From positions 1-64,000 of the forward strand of contig NZ_AKJE01000002.1 in NCBI RefSeq assembly GCF_000282495.1: a stretch of DNA of 64,000 nt, written 5' to 3'. A program made the position numbers and the translations under genes. This DNA comes from Pseudomonas sp. GM79. Lineage in GTDB: Bacteria; Pseudomonadota; Gammaproteobacteria; Pseudomonadales; Pseudomonadaceae. The notes below the pieces were generated by a model. It saw nothing but the letters and a program-made list of their open reading frames with translations, did not search any database and had not been told where the DNA came from. This document shows positions 18,973-28,687 of the stretch, in pieces. Within the stretch, counting starts at the first letter, position 1. Every line of letters starts with the position of its first letter.

Positions 18973-20487
18973 ATGGCCATTGTTCGCCCTACCCTCGACC
19001 AACTGCAGGACATCGCGGGCCGGCTGAATATGCAGCTGACCCACGAGCAGGCAGCGGAATACCTGGCACTTATGCAACCAAGTTTCGACGCCTATGACCT
19101 AGTCGACGAGTTGCCGGATTTCACCCCGCCGGTGCACTACGACCGCAGTTCCGGCTACCGTCCGTCTAACCCGCAAAACCTGCTCAACGCCTGGTATTAC
19201 AGGACTGAAGTAAATGGCGCCCGTGAGGGCAAGCTGGCTGGCAAGACTGTTGCGCTCAAAGACAACATCTCCTTGGCTGGCGTCCCGATGATGAACGGCG
19301 CCTCAATCCTGGAAGGGTTTGTACCGTCGTTTGACGCAACCGTGGTGACCCGTTTGCTAGACGCCGGGACGACCATCCTGGGCAAGGCGACCTGTGAGCA
19401 CTACTGCCTCTCCGGTGGCAGCCATACCTCTGATCCGGCGCCCGTACACAACCCATACCGGCACGGTTTCGCTGCTGGCGGATCCTCCTCCGGAAGCGCT
19501 GCATTGGTGGCAGCCGGCGAGGTGGACCTGGCGGTTGGCGGCGATCAAGGCGGCTCGATCCGCATCCCTTCCGCGTTCTGCGGCACCTATGGCATGAAGC
19601 CGACTCACGGTCTGGTGCCCTACACAGGAATCATGGCGATCGAGGCCACCATCGACCATGCCGGTCCCATCACCCGCACTGTGCGTGATAACGCGCTGAT
19701 GCTGGAAGTCATGGCCGGTGCCGACGGGCTCGATCCTCGCCAGGCCGCCCCTCAAGTCGACGCCTATTGCGACTATCTGGAGCGAGGTGTGAGCGGACTG
19801 CGGATCGGCATCCTGCAGGAAGGCTTCCAGCTGGCCAACCAGGATCCACGTGTCGCCGACAAGGTACGCGGCGCCATCGCCCGACTCGAAGCCTTGGGAG
19901 CTCGCGTCGAAGAGGTCTCCGTTCCCGAGCACAACCTGGCAGGTTCGCTGTGGCACCCGATCGGCTGCGAAGGCCTGACCATGCAAATGATGCATGGCAA
20001 TGGCGCAGGCTTTAACTGGAAGGGGCTCTACGACGTCGGCCTGCTGGATAGACAGGCTGGTTGGCGCGAACAAGCGGACGCATTGTCCGCGTCGCTCAAG
20101 CTGTGCATGTTCGTCGGCCAGTACGGTCTGGAACGCTACAACGGTCGTTTCTACGCCAAGGCACAGAACATCGCACGCTTTGCCCGAGCCGGTTACGACA
20201 AGGCACTGCAGACCTACGACCTTCTGGTGATGCCAACCGTGCCGATCATTGCCCAGCCCCACCCTGAGCCGGGTTGTTCGATCACCGAGTACGTGGCCCG
20301 AGCGCTGGAAATGATCGGCAACACCGCGCCGCAGGACATTACCGGCCATCCGGCCATGTCGATCCCGTGCGGTCTGGTGAACGGTCTGCCGGTGGGGCTG
20401 ATGTTCGTCGGCAAACACTATGCCGAAGGCACGATTTACCAGGCGGCGGCAGCGTTCGAGGCGGATGTCGACTGGAAGACGTTGTAA
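18973..20487 (+). CDS. amiA: Amidase (amidase-signature family), nitrile pathway
   Basis: This 504-residue amidase-signature enzyme hydrolyses the amide made by nitrile hydratase to the acid and ammonia. The catalytic triad is visible as K96 ([10 protein letters not shown]), cis-S171 ([14 protein letters not shown]) and S195 ([12 protein letters not shown]), the same numbering as the Rhodococcus nitrile-cluster amidase. The ATG at 18973 follows AGGAAA; an in-frame extension to 18901 is unlikely. Gene order amidase, nitrile hydratase alpha, beta, activator matches nitrile clusters of P. chlororaphis B23 and Rhodococcus. Confidence 0.93.
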   Translation: MAIVRPTLDQLQDIAGRLNMQLTHEQAAEYLALMQPSFDAYDLVDELPDFTPPVHYDRSSGYRPSNPQNLLNAWYYRTEVNGAREGKLAGKTVALKDNISLAGVPMMNGASILEGFVPSFDATVVTRLLDAGTTILGKATCEHYCLSGGSHTSDPAPVHNPYRHGFAAGGSSSGSAALVAAGEVDLAVGGDQGGSIRIPSAFCGTYGMKPTHGLVPYTGIMAIEATIDHAGPITRTVRDNALMLEVMAGADGLDPRQAAPQVDAYCDYLERGVSGLRIGILQEGFQLANQDPRVADKVRGAIARLEALGARVEEVSVPEHNLAGSLWHPIGCEGLTMQMMHGNGAGFNWKGLYDVGLLDRQAGWREQADALSASLKLCMFVGQYGLERYNGRFYAKAQNIARFARAGYDKALQTYDLLVMPTVPIIAQPHPEPGCSITEYVARALEMIGNTAPQDITGHPAMSIPCGLVNGLPVGLMFVGKHYAEGTIYQAAAAFEADVDWKTL

Positions 20488-20579
20488 GGCTGATTCCCCC
20501 CAAACCTCCCGGACATCAATAAAAAACCGGGGGCTGTTCTTCACTTTTTTGACCGAGTCAACCGATGAGGAGTTACACC

Positions 20580-21179
20580 ATGAGCGCCAATGTATCGCCA
20601 GCATCTACTTCGACGCCCAGCGAGCGGGCCTGGGCCTTGTTCAAGGTTCTGAAAGATAAGGAACTGATTCCAGAGGGCTATATCGAGCAGTTGACCAATT
20701 TGATGGAGCACCAATGGAGCCCGGAAAACGGCGCTCGTGTAGTCGCCAAGGCCTGGGTCGATCCGCAGTTCCGGGAAATGTTGCTCAGAGACGGCACCGC
20801 AGCGTGCGCGCAGTTCGGCTTCACCGGCCCGCAAGGCGAATACATCGTGGCACTGGAGGATTTGCCCCAGCTTAAAAACGTCATCGTCTGCAGCCTGTGC
20901 TCTTGCACCAACTGGCCGGTCCTGGGGTTGCCGCCGGAGTGGTACAAGGGTTTTGAGTTCCGTGCACGCCTGGTTCGTGAAGGACGCACCGTGCTACGTG
21001 AGATGGGCACAGAGTTGCCAAGCGATGTGGTCGTCAAAGTCTGGGATACCAGTGCGGAAAGCCGCTACCTGGTCCTGCCCGTAAGGCCCGAAGGCTCCGA
21101 GCACATGAGTGAAGAAGAGCTTCAGAAACTGGTGACCAAGGATGTGCTGATCGGGGTTGCCTTGCCCCGCGTACGTTGA
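20580..21179 (+). CDS. nhpA: Nitrile hydratase alpha subunit, iron type
   Basis: This 199-residue alpha subunit of the enzyme hydrates nitriles to amides. The metal-binding motif is VCSLCSCTNWP with C104, C107, S108 and C109. Serine rather than threonine after the first cysteine marks the Fe(III) type. In the family, two of these cysteines become sulfinic and sulfenic acids. The ATG at 20580 has GAGGAG upstream. The beta subunit follows 42 bases later, and a P47K activator needed for Fe-type maturation is also present. Confidence 0.95.
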   Translation: MSANVSPASTSTPSERAWALFKVLKDKELIPEGYIEQLTNLMEHQWSPENGARVVAKAWVDPQFREMLLRDGTAACAQFGFTGPQGEYIVALEDLPQLKNVIVCSLCSCTNWPVLGLPPEWYKGFEFRARLVREGRTVLREMGTELPSDVVVKVWDTSAESRYLVLPVRPEGSEHMSEEELQKLVTKDVLIGVALPRVR

Positions 21180-21221
21180 TCCAAAAGGCTCTCTCATCTT
21201 CTAATTTTCGGAGGTTTTATT

Positions 21222-21884
21222 ATGGATGGCTTTCACGATCTCGGCGGTTTTCAAGGCTTTGGCAAGGTTCCCCATGCCATCAATAGCCAGGATTACAAAC
21301 AAGTATTCAAGCAGGAATGGGAACATCTGGCTTACAGCCTGATGTTTATCGGCGCCGACCAGTTGAAAAAATTCAGCGTCGATGAAATACGTCACGCCGT
21401 CGAACGACTTGATGTCCGCCAGCACGTTGGCACGCAATATTACGAACGCTACGTCATCGCTACGGCCACCTTGCTGGTCGAAACCGGCGTCATTACCCAG
21501 GACGAACTCGATCTGGCACTGGGCTCACCCTTCAAGTTGGCCAATCCTCCCCACGACAAGGGCCGCCCCGCCATCACCGGCCGCCCGCCATTTGAAGTGG
21601 GCGACCGGGTAGTGGTTCGCGACGAATACGTGGCCGGCCACGTGCGCATGCCGGCCTATGTACGCGGCAAGGAAGGCATCGTCCGACACCGCACCTCGGA
21701 AAAATGGCCGTTCCCGGATGCCATCGGTCACGGCGATTTGAGCGCGGCGCACCAGCCGACTTATCACGTTGAATTCCGCGTAAAGGATTTGTGGGGCGAT
21801 GCCGCGGACGAAGGCTTCGTGGTCGTCGACCTGTTCGAAAGCTACCTGGACAAGGCCGTCGATGCGAAAACGGTGGCCGCATGA
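21222..21884 (+). CDS. nhpB: Nitrile hydratase beta subunit
   Basis: This 220-residue beta subunit starts with the conserved [16 protein letters not shown]. It contains the family segments [13 protein letters not shown], with arginines that contact the oxidised alpha-subunit cysteines, and [16 protein letters not shown], with a second conserved Arg near residue 142. The end is an SH3-like barrel with [13 protein letters not shown]. The ribosome-binding site is GGAGG. Its stop overlaps the start of the activator gene (ATGA). Confidence 0.95.
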   Translation: MDGFHDLGGFQGFGKVPHAINSQDYKQVFKQEWEHLAYSLMFIGADQLKKFSVDEIRHAVERLDVRQHVGTQYYERYVIATATLLVETGVITQDELDLALGSPFKLANPPHDKGRPAITGRPPFEVGDRVVVRDEYVAGHVRMPAYVRGKEGIVRHRTSEKWPFPDAIGHGDLSAAHQPTYHVEFRVKDLWGDAADEGFVVVDLFESYLDKAVDAKTVAA

Positions 21885-23104
21885 TTGACGGGGCCCTATC
21901 GGTTCGATTGCCGGTGACGGTCCTTTCGGGCTTCCTCGGCTCCGGCAAGACGACCCTGCTCAACCACATCCTGCGCAACCGCGCAGGTATGCGGGTGGCG
22001 GTCATCGTCAACGACATGAGCGAAGTCAACATCGACGCCGAGGACGTGGCACGCAACGTGTCGCTGCACCGCGGCAGCGATGAACTGGTCGAGATGAGCA
22101 ACGGCTGCATTTGCTGCACGCTGCGCGCTGACCTGCTTGAGCAGATCAGCCTGCTGGCGCGTCAGCAGCGCTTCGATTACCTGCTGATCGAGTCAACCGG
22201 AATCTCCGAGCCGATGCCGGTCGCCGAGACCTTCGCCTTCCTCGACTCGCAAGGTTTCAGTCTGAGCGAACTGGCGCGGCTCGATACCTTGGTCACCGTC
22301 GTCGACGGCAGCAACTTCCAGTCTCTGCTGGCCTCGCGGGACACAGTTGGCGACAAGGACGAAACGGGCACGCCATTACGCCACTTGTCCGACCTGCTGA
22401 TCGAACAGGTGGAATACGCCAACGTCATCCTTGTCAGCCGGCTGGACCTGATTGGCGAGAAAGGCTTTCTGGAACTGAGCGCCGTTCTCGCGGGCCTCAA
22501 TCCGCAGGCCGAAATCCTGCCCATGACCCACGGTGCCGTCGATCTGTCGAAGATCCTCGACACCGGTCGATTCGATTTGCCGAGTCTGGTGCAGTCACCC
22601 GGCTGGATGAAAAGCCTGGAATCGAGTGATGATCGTCCTCCCGAGTCCGACACCTATGGAATCGCTTCGTGGGTGTATCAGGAGCGTGCGCCATTCCATC
22701 CGCAACGTCTGCTGGAGTTCCTGCAGCGGCCTTGGCAAAACGGGCGGTTACTGCGTTGCAAAGGCTACTTCTGGGTTGCCAGTCGGCATCTGGACATTGG
22801 CATGCTGGTGCAAAGTGGCGGGCAATTTCGTTGGGACTATGTCGGGCGCTGGTGGACATTCATTGCTCAATCGCAATGGCCTCAGGACGACTATCGCCAA
22901 CAAGGGATTCTGGCCAAATGGAACGAAATCACCGGGGATTGCCGGCAGGAAATCGCCTTCATCGGCCAAGGTATCGACCTGGATACTTTAAAGCAGCAAC
23001 TGGATGCCTGCCTGCTGACCCCGCAAGAGATCATGGAAGGTCCACAGACGTGGCCAACCTTGCCAGGCGCAACATCCTTCGACCTCAAGGCATTGTCGCC
23101 CTGA
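21881..23104 (+). CDS. nhpS: Nitrile hydratase activator, P47K/CobW-type GTPase
   Basis: This 407-residue G3E-family GTPase has Walker [12 protein letters not shown] at about residues 17-27, [14 protein letters not shown], and the metal-binding motif GCICCTLR. Such proteins deliver metal to Fe-type nitrile hydratase and are needed for its activity. A CobW C-terminal domain follows ([14 protein letters not shown], then [13 protein letters not shown]). The ATG at 21881 overlaps the beta-subunit stop. The longer frame back to 21791 runs over the beta gene and is rejected. Confidence 0.92.
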   Translation: MIDGALSVRLPVTVLSGFLGSGKTTLLNHILRNRAGMRVAVIVNDMSEVNIDAEDVARNVSLHRGSDELVEMSNGCICCTLRADLLEQISLLARQQRFDYLLIESTGISEPMPVAETFAFLDSQGFSLSELARLDTLVTVVDGSNFQSLLASRDTVGDKDETGTPLRHLSDLLIEQVEYANVILVSRLDLIGEKGFLELSAVLAGLNPQAEILPMTHGAVDLSKILDTGRFDLPSLVQSPGWMKSLESSDDRPPESDTYGIASWVYQERAPFHPQRLLEFLQRPWQNGRLLRCKGYFWVASRHLDIGMLVQSGGQFRWDYVGRWWTFIAQSQWPQDDYRQQGILAKWNEITGDCRQEIAFIGQGIDLDTLKQQLDACLLTPQEIMEGPQTWPTLPGATSFDLKALSP

Positions 23105-23480
23105 CCGCTCAGCAGTCTGCCTGGCAATGCACCCACTTTAGCGAGGGCCGGCGGTGTTGGCGATACTGATGCTCGGTTACTTCGCTATACCGCTGGCGCC
23201 AATCCGGTTTCACCCGAGGATCAATACACCGCTTGGTATCTAGGAGCGCTGACGCTCAGTTGCGCGCATTACATCCAGCGACGCGATCTCGTTGTTGGTG
23301 GCGACTGAGTCGAGCAACTTGCGCATGCTTCGTGATGGCCGATTCATCTCTTGCGCCTTTATTCCATTGCCGCGAATTCTATTGTCCGAACATTATGTCC
23401 GTGTTTCAGTCGCCAATAGCCAGTTTTACGCCACCATACGCCCTGCCTTCGGTTAGCCGCTGGCAGCAATCGTGTAAATA
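23105..23480 (+). other. Gap after the nitrile module with a possible gene remnant
   Basis: No complete gene is visible. One frame is open from 23105 to TGA at 23306-23308 and reads protein-like in its second half (VSPEDQYTAWYLGALTLSC, then AHYIQRRDLVVGGD), but it has no start codon with a ribosome-binding site. It may be a decayed gene end. In the P. chlororaphis B23 cluster, acsA follows the activator, but I cannot match this fragment to it. Confidence 0.3.
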
Positions 23481-23605
<125 letters not shown>

Positions 23606-23668
23606 GTCTTGGTGAGGCGCATTCTATAGAATCCACATCCCCCGTCAACCCCTTGATTCAAAAAAAGT

Positions 23669-24229
23669 TTATTTCTTTTCCACGTCCGTCTTCAGATGCG
23701 GCCAGGCAGCCCGCAAATATTGGACCATGGACCACAACGTCAGGCCAGCGGACACCAGCAACAAGGCATACCCCATCAGAACCCAGAAGCTGAAGTCCGA
23801 AGGATTGGCCAGCAGGATCACCAGCGCCAGCATCTGCGCGGCGGTTTTCCATTTGCCCAGGTTCGACACTGCTACATGGGCGCGGGCACCGAGTTCGGCC
23901 ATCCACTCGCGCAGTGCCGAGACAACAATTTCACGACCGATGATAACGGCGGCCGGCAGCGTGAGCCACAGATTGCCATGCTCTTGCACCAGCAGAACCA
24001 GAGCAACGGCGACCATCAGCTTGTCTGCAACAGGATCGAGGAAGGCCCCGAACGGTGTGCTTTGTTCCAGACGACGGGCAAGATACCCGTCGAGCCAGTC
24101 GGTCGCGGCGGCAAAGGCGAAGACCGAGGCGGACGCCAGATAGCTCCAGTGGTAAGGCAAGTAAAACAGCAAAATGAAGATCGGGATGAGCAGGACGCGT
24201 AGAACGGTAATCAGATTAGGGATATTCAT
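23669..24229 (-). CDS. pgsA: CDP-diacylglycerol--glycerol-3-phosphate 3-phosphatidyltransferase
   Basis: This 186-residue inner-membrane enzyme makes phosphatidylglycerol-phosphate from CDP-diacylglycerol and glycerol-3-phosphate. The CDP-alcohol phosphotransferase signature [18 protein letters not shown] with FLDPVADK shows the expected D-G-A-R-G-D-D spacing at about residues 45-70. Several hydrophobic helices follow. The start [14 protein letters not shown] at 24229 is preferred to an in-frame GTG two codons earlier because it matches family N-termini. It follows uvrC on the same strand, as usual in Pseudomonas. Confidence 0.94.
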   Translation of the reverse strand: MNIPNLITVLRVLLIPIFILLFYLPYHWSYLASASVFAFAAATDWLDGYLARRLEQSTPFGAFLDPVADKLMVAVALVLLVQEHGNLWLTLPAAVIIGREIVVSALREWMAELGARAHVAVSNLGKWKTAAQMLALVILLANPSDFSFWVLMGYALLLVSAGLTLWSMVQYLRAAWPHLKTDVEKK

Positions 24230-24262
24230 CGGCACAACTGGCTACGAGGTGAGTTGGGCATT

Positions 24263-26086
24263 CTACTCGCTGTGCAGATTTGCATAAATCAACTCTGCGA
24301 GCTTTTTGCTGATTCCGGGTGCTTTGGCGATCTCTTCGATGCTGGCACGAGACAGCTCCTGCAATCCACCAAAATGTTTTAACAAATCGCGCCGGCGTGT
24401 CGGTCCGACACCGGCAACGCCCTCAAGTGTAGACGTGCGGCGAGTTTTGCCACGACGTGCGCGGTGCCCGGTAATGGCGAAACGGTGGGCTTCGTCGCGT
24501 ATCTGCTGGATCAGATGCAGCGCGGGGGAATCGCCGCGCAAGGTGAATTCATGGGCTGCGTCGTTGAGGTACAGGGTTTCAAAACCGGCCTTGCGCGTCG
24601 CGCCCTTGGCCACACCCAAGAGAATCAGGTCTGGCACAGCCAGCTCGTTAAGCACGTCACGCGCCATGGATAGCTGACCTTTGCCGCCGTCGACCAGCAG
24701 GATGTCCGGTAACTTGCCCTCGCCGTCCTTCAATTTACTGAAGCGCCGGGTCAAGGCCTGGTGCATCGCGGCATAGTCATCGCCCGGGGTAACGCCTTCT
24801 ATGTTATAGCGGCGATAGTCGGACTTGATCGGGCCTTCCGGGCCGAACACCACGCAGGACGCCACAGTGGCCTCGCCGCTGGAATGGCTGATGTCGTAAC
24901 ACTCAAGACGTTGCGGTGGCTCGTCCAGTTTCAGCACTTCGGCCAAGGCATCGAAACGGGCCGCAACGTGTTGCCGGTTAGCCAAACGTGCGCCTAGCGC
25001 TTGCTCGGCATTGGTGACCGCCAATTGCTGCCAGCGCGCCCGGGTGCCGCGTACTCGATGGCTGATGGTCAATTCTCGACCGCGCAGCTCTTCGATGGCT
25101 GCGATCAGGGTCGGAAAATCTTCGTGAACCACGTTGACGATCAGCTCGCTCGGCAAGTCCCGTTCAGGACTGCTGATGAAGTATTGGCCAAGAAACGCTG
25201 CCATGACTTCAGAAACGTCTTCCTCGATACCCACCTGCGGAAAGAAGTTCTTGCTCCCCAACACCCGACCACCGCGCACGCTGATCAAGTGTACGCAGGC
25301 GCCACCTGGGTTGACGAACGCCGCAATCACATCGACATCGCCTGTCCCGCCTTCCATGCTTTGCTGGTCCTGGACCCGACGCAGCAATGAGATCTGATCA
25401 CGCAGCTCGGCGGCGCGCTCGAATTCGAGGTTGACCGCCGCCTCCTCCATGGCCGCAGACAACTCGTCCGCCAGAGCGTTGCTGCGCCCTTCAAGAAACA
25501 TCACCGAATGGCGTACATCTTCGGCATACACCTCGGGCTCCACCAGCCCCACACACGGCGCCTTGCAGCGTTTGATCTGGTATTGCAGACAAGGTCGAGC
25601 GCGGTTCTTGTAAAAGCTGTCTTCACACTGACGAACGAAAAACGCCTTTTGCAGCAGGCTCAGGCTTTCGCGAATCGCCCCGGCGCTGGGATAAGGGCCG
25701 AAATATTTGCCCTTGGCTTTTTTCGCCCCGCGATGAATGCTCAAGCGTGGGAACTGGCCATCCGAGAGAAAGACATAAGGGTAGGATTTGTCGTCGCGCA
25801 GCAGGATGTTGTACGGCGGACGCCATTCCTTGATGAGCGTCTGCTCAAGTAGCAAGGCCTCGGTTTCATTGGCCGTGATGGTGGTTTCGACCTGGGCGAT
25901 ACGGCCTACCAGCGCGGCGGTCTTGGGAGCAAGACCGGCTTTGCGGAAGTAGCTCGCCAAACGCTTCTTGAGATTTTTCGCTTTGCCGACATAGAGCAGG
26001 CGCGCATCACTGTCGAACATGCGATAGACGCCCGGCCGACCACTGACTGTCGACAGAAAAGCACTTGGATCGAAGATTTCAGTCAT
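24263..26086 (-). CDS. uvrC: UvrABC system protein C (excinuclease subunit)
   Basis: This 607-residue nucleotide excision repair nuclease makes both incisions with UvrB. The GIY-YIG domain is at the N-terminus ([20 protein letters not shown]). A UVR motif follows in the middle ([19 protein letters not shown]), then the RNase H-like endonuclease domain with [10 protein letters not shown] and [10 protein letters not shown], and a C-terminal helix-hairpin-helix pair ([19 protein letters not shown]). It lies three bases after gacA; the gacA-uvrC linkage is conserved in gamma-proteobacteria. Confidence 0.96.
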   Translation of the reverse strand: MTEIFDPSAFLSTVSGRPGVYRMFDSDARLLYVGKAKNLKKRLASYFRKAGLAPKTAALVGRIAQVETTITANETEALLLEQTLIKEWRPPYNILLRDDKSYPYVFLSDGQFPRLSIHRGAKKAKGKYFGPYPSAGAIRESLSLLQKAFFVRQCEDSFYKNRARPCLQYQIKRCKAPCVGLVEPEVYAEDVRHSVMFLEGRSNALADELSAAMEEAAVNLEFERAAELRDQISLLRRVQDQQSMEGGTGDVDVIAAFVNPGGACVHLISVRGGRVLGSKNFFPQVGIEEDVSEVMAAFLGQYFISSPERDLPSELIVNVVHEDFPTLIAAIEELRGRELTISHRVRGTRARWQQLAVTNAEQALGARLANRQHVAARFDALAEVLKLDEPPQRLECYDISHSSGEATVASCVVFGPEGPIKSDYRRYNIEGVTPGDDYAAMHQALTRRFSKLKDGEGKLPDILLVDGGKGQLSMARDVLNELAVPDLILLGVAKGATRKAGFETLYLNDAAHEFTLRGDSPALHLIQQIRDEAHRFAITGHRARRGKTRRTSTLEGVAGVGPTRRRDLLKHFGGLQELSRASIEEIAKAPGISKKLAELIYANLHSE

Positions 26087-26088
26087 TT

Positions 26089-26730
26089 TCAGAGGCTGGC
26101 ATCAACCATGCCGTGACGAACCGCCAGCAGCGTCAATTCGACATCGCTGCTGATCGAAAGCTTCTCGAAAATACGGTAACGGTAGGTATTCACTGTTTTG
26201 GGCGACAGGCACAGTTTGTCGGAAATGATTTGCACCTTCTGACAGCCGACAATCATCAACGCAATCTGGATTTCCCGCTCCGACAAGGCGTCGAAGGGCG
26301 AATCATTGGTTGGCTGGAACGACTTGATCGCCAGTTGCTGGGCAATCTGCGGGCTGATATAGCGCTGCCCGGCAAACACCAGGCGGATGGCCTGGACCAT
26401 TTCCGGCAACCCTGCGCCCTTGGTCAGGTAACCTGCGGCACCGGCCTGTAACAACCGGGTAGGAAACGGATCTTCTTCGCACACGGTGACCGCGACGACT
26501 TTGATGTCTGGATGACTGCGCAATAATTTGCGCGTGGCTTCAAGACCGCCGATCCCGGGCATCTTGACGTCCATCAGCACCACATCGGGTTTCAACTCAC
26601 GCGCTTTAAGCAGGGATTCCTCCCCTGACTCAGCCTGGCCGACTACTTGCAGGCCATCGATGTCAGCCAGCATTCGTGTAATGCCTGTACGAACGAGATC
26701 ATGGTCATCGACTACTAGCACCCTAATCAA
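26089..26730 (-). CDS. gacA: Response regulator GacA
   Basis: This 213-residue NarL/FixJ-type response regulator is the partner of GacS. The receiver domain has phospho-acceptor D54 in [10 protein letters not shown], acidic residues D8/D9 and a lysine in YLTKGAG. The C-terminal LuxR-type HTH contains [19 protein letters not shown], then [16 protein letters not shown]. The start codon is TTG, as known for pseudomonad gacA. It controls small RNAs of the Rsm system and thereby secondary metabolism and exoenzymes. The first gene of the gacA-uvrC-pgsA series. Confidence 0.96.
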   Translation of the reverse strand: MIRVLVVDDHDLVRTGITRMLADIDGLQVVGQAESGEESLLKARELKPDVVLMDVKMPGIGGLEATRKLLRSHPDIKVVAVTVCEEDPFPTRLLQAGAAGYLTKGAGLPEMVQAIRLVFAGQRYISPQIAQQLAIKSFQPTNDSPFDALSEREIQIALMIVGCQKVQIISDKLCLSPKTVNTYRYRIFEKLSISSDVELTLLAVRHGMVDASL

Positions 26731-26857
26731 GCAGACACCTCGCGAATTGGTCTTATTGGGTTGTCGGACACCTTAGCAAAAAGCAACTGGCAGACCTAGC
26801 GGCAAGCAGCATATAAAAAGTGTCAAATCTTCTTGCGAGGCTTGCCGCCAGTGTGTT

Positions 26858-27301
26858 TCAGCGATGCAGTCCATTGATATCACGCTGCATTCTCAGGAAA
26901 CACTGGTCTTTGCCGACCACCTTCAGGCCCTTTCTTTCGTAAAGTATTTTTGCCGGATTATTTTCAAAGACGGTCAGACGCAATGCCGGACGTCGTTCCT
27001 TGCTCGCCATGGCGAATACCTGATCGATCACCCAGGAACCGGCGCCCTGCCCCTGGTACGCTGCTGACACATGCAATTCGCGGATATACAAGGCTCTGGC
27101 GTCACGGCTCAGGCTGACATAGCCCATCAGCGTGTCATCACGTACGATCAGCCAGTTTTCTCGCCCCTCCCAGGCGACATCGAAGGCCTCGTCCAGCCAC
27201 AACAGCTCATGTTGAATGTAGTAGCGAAGCATATTTCGACAAGTCAGGTCACGGGCAAAGTCCAGGTCCCGCGAGGTTGCCGGACGCAATTCGAAACCCA
27301 T
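26858..27301 (-). CDS. GNAT-family N-acetyltransferase
   Basis: This 147-residue GNAT protein has an acetyl-CoA binding segment in the form YQGQGAGSWVIDQVFAMA (about residues 80-97), preceded by the beta-strand ALYIRELHVSAAY. The C-terminal strand pair includes LRLTVFENNPAKILYERKG. The substrate is unknown. Its start directly touches the stop of the upstream hydrolase gene (TGAATG), so both are probably one operon. Confidence 0.85.
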   Translation of the reverse strand: MGFELRPATSRDLDFARDLTCRNMLRYYIQHELLWLDEAFDVAWEGRENWLIVRDDTLMGYVSLSRDARALYIRELHVSAAYQGQGAGSWVIDQVFAMASKERRPALRLTVFENNPAKILYERKGLKVVGKDQCFLRMQRDINGLHR

Positions 27302-28060
27302 TCAAGCCTCCGCCACAGCCACGATTTGCCCTTTCCAGCCGTCAGCATTGCGGCGAGCAACGACCATAAGGTTCCCCGTACCCGGCGCCGCCACAATCAA
27401 CGTCCCGTCCGCCGCCCAGATTGCACTGCGCCCTGCCGACTCCCAGCCACCCGTTGCGCCACCATGATTGGCCATCAGCACCGCCATCCCATGGGTTCGA
27501 GCATAGCCTTGCAATAGAGCGGTATCTGGAGCGTAGCCATTTTCTGTGATTAGTACGCCCGCCGCATAAAGATCAGCACCCTGCCGTGCCGCGGCTGCAG
27601 CGTGACTGGCGTGAGAAAAATCGGCGCAGACCGCCGGCGCGACGGTGTCGGTACCGATCTTTAATGTCGAACCGCCCGTTCCCGGAGCAAACGCCACCTC
27701 CTCGCCCGGGTGCAGATGCTGCTTGCTGTAAACGCCGAGCGAACCATCGGCGCCCAATATCAGAGCTCCGATCAATACCGGCGAATCGCCCGACAGACGA
27801 ATCGGCATCCCGACGACACTGGTCACACCGACTTCCCGCGCGAAATTGCGCAGCGGTTTCAGCACCCCGGCGTCTGGCGCTATGGCCAGCTCCGCCGCCA
27901 GGCCGCGTTCGTACCCGGTCAGTGACAGTTCCGGAAACACCAGCAATTGCACGCCTTGCTCTGCAGCAACCTGCATGAAGCGCCGATGCCTAGCCATATT
28001 GGCGGCAAGATCACCGGCGATGGGGATCGATTGAGCGGCGGCGATGGTCAGTGTCGTCAT
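27302..28060 (-). CDS. Carbon-nitrogen hydrolase (nitrilase superfamily)
   Basis: This 252-residue enzyme has the Glu-Lys-Cys triad: E in LLVFPELSLTGYERG, K in YSKQHLHPGEE and C in VAPAVCADFSHASHA. It acts on a non-peptide C-N bond, but the substrate cannot be read from the sequence. The ATG at 28060 fits the family start (MTTLTIAAAQS); the frame continues upstream to 28099 without support. It is not part of the nitrile module, lies on the other side of gacA, and is more likely an amidase/omega-amidase type than a true nitrilase. Confidence 0.82.
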   Translation of the reverse strand: MTTLTIAAAQSIPIAGDLAANMARHRRFMQVAAEQGVQLLVFPELSLTGYERGLAAELAIAPDAGVLKPLRNFAREVGVTSVVGMPIRLSGDSPVLIGALILGADGSLGVYSKQHLHPGEEVAFAPGTGGSTLKIGTDTVAPAVCADFSHASHAAAAARQGADLYAAGVLITENGYAPDTALLQGYARTHGMAVLMANHGGATGGWESAGRSAIWAADGTLIVAAPGTGNLMVVARRNADGWKGQIVAVAEA

Positions 28061-28220
28061 GGTTCGTCCGTGTGACGTTGTGGTTTGGGCGCAACGCAAA
28101 GTGTGTCACAACCCTCGACGTACTCAAGCGATAGAAAAGCCCGTGATGATCGATAGCATTTTCTGATTGAATCCGCGTACCGGCCTCTAGTAAGCTCGGC
28201 GCATTCATCGGAGACAGACC

Positions 28221-28349
28221 ATGCTCAACGCCCTCTCACAGCTTCGTACCGCCAGCGCCGCGCGCTCGGTTGCGGCTGCCCGGGTGAATGACGTTTGTAC
28301 TTCGGTCAGCTTTTATTTTGGGTATTGGTTTAGCCACTGGCGCGCCTGA
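28221..28349 (+). CDS. Aromatic-rich leader peptide of the DAHP synthase gene
   Basis: This is a 42-residue open frame, ATG at 28221, with GGAGA upstream. Its end is extremely rich in aromatic residues: SFYFGYWFSHWRA, that is three Phe, two Tyr and two Trp in eleven positions. A strong terminator (28397-28435) and the DAHP synthase gene follow. This is the layout of a classical amino-acid attenuator: ribosome stalling at Phe/Tyr/Trp codons would relieve termination. A stem GGGTAT (28320-28325) with ATACCC (28349-28354) overlaps the key codons and could act as the 1:2 stem. Confidence 0.8.
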   Translation: MLNALSQLRTASAARSVAAARVNDVCTSVSFYFGYWFSHWRA

Positions 28350-28396
28350 TACCCACACGGCGCCCACTTTAAACGGGTCGCCACCAGAGAATTCTC

Positions 28397-28435
28397 AACC
28401 CCCGGTCGGCCTCCCGACCGGGGGTTTTGTTTTTT
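28397..28435 (+). terminator. Attenuator terminator in the DAHP synthase leader
   Basis: Perfect 13-bp arms (28397-28409 and 28414-28426, AACCCCCGGTCGG and its complement) with a four-base loop are followed by a T-rich tract to 28435. It lies 47 bases after the leader peptide stop and 250 bases before the DAHP synthase start. It is well suited to premature termination when aromatic amino acids are plentiful. Confidence 0.85.
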
Positions 28436-28485
28436 CAGCCCTGAACATTTTTAGCGTCACACCAGACAATTTGAGGATTCACGAC

Positions 28486-28638
28486 ATGAACTACGCCACT
28501 TATTACCGTCACGACAGTTTTACCGCCTGGCGATTTACCAGCCTCCGCTCGGGACAGCCTGCCGCCTCCGATCGGTCACCCACAGGTGGCAAGCACACAC
28601 ACGCAGCCAATCCGGCCAATTGTCGAACACCCCAGTAG
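28486..28638 (+). CDS. Second small ORF in the DAHP synthase leader
   Basis: This 50-codon frame has ATG at 28486, TTGAGG upstream and TAG at 28636-28638. The N-terminal half is again rich in aromatic residues (NYATYYRHDSFTAWRF). It lies after the attenuator and ends 49 bases before the DAHP synthase start, with a GCGGG/CCCGC hairpin between them. It may be a second control peptide or a small protein. Function unknown. Confidence 0.4.
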   Translation: MNYATYYRHDSFTAWRFTSLRSGQPAASDRSPTGGKHTHAANPANCRTPQ

Positions 28639-28687
28639 GGCCGAGCGCGCGGGAACGAAACCCGCCGCCAGCCCAGGAAGCCCGAAT

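Noticed and set aside
27302..28060. Nitrilase-superfamily gene as part of the nitrile pathway
   Set aside because: It is separated from the nitrile module by tRNA-Gly, pgsA, uvrC and gacA, lies on the other strand, and pairs with a GNAT gene.
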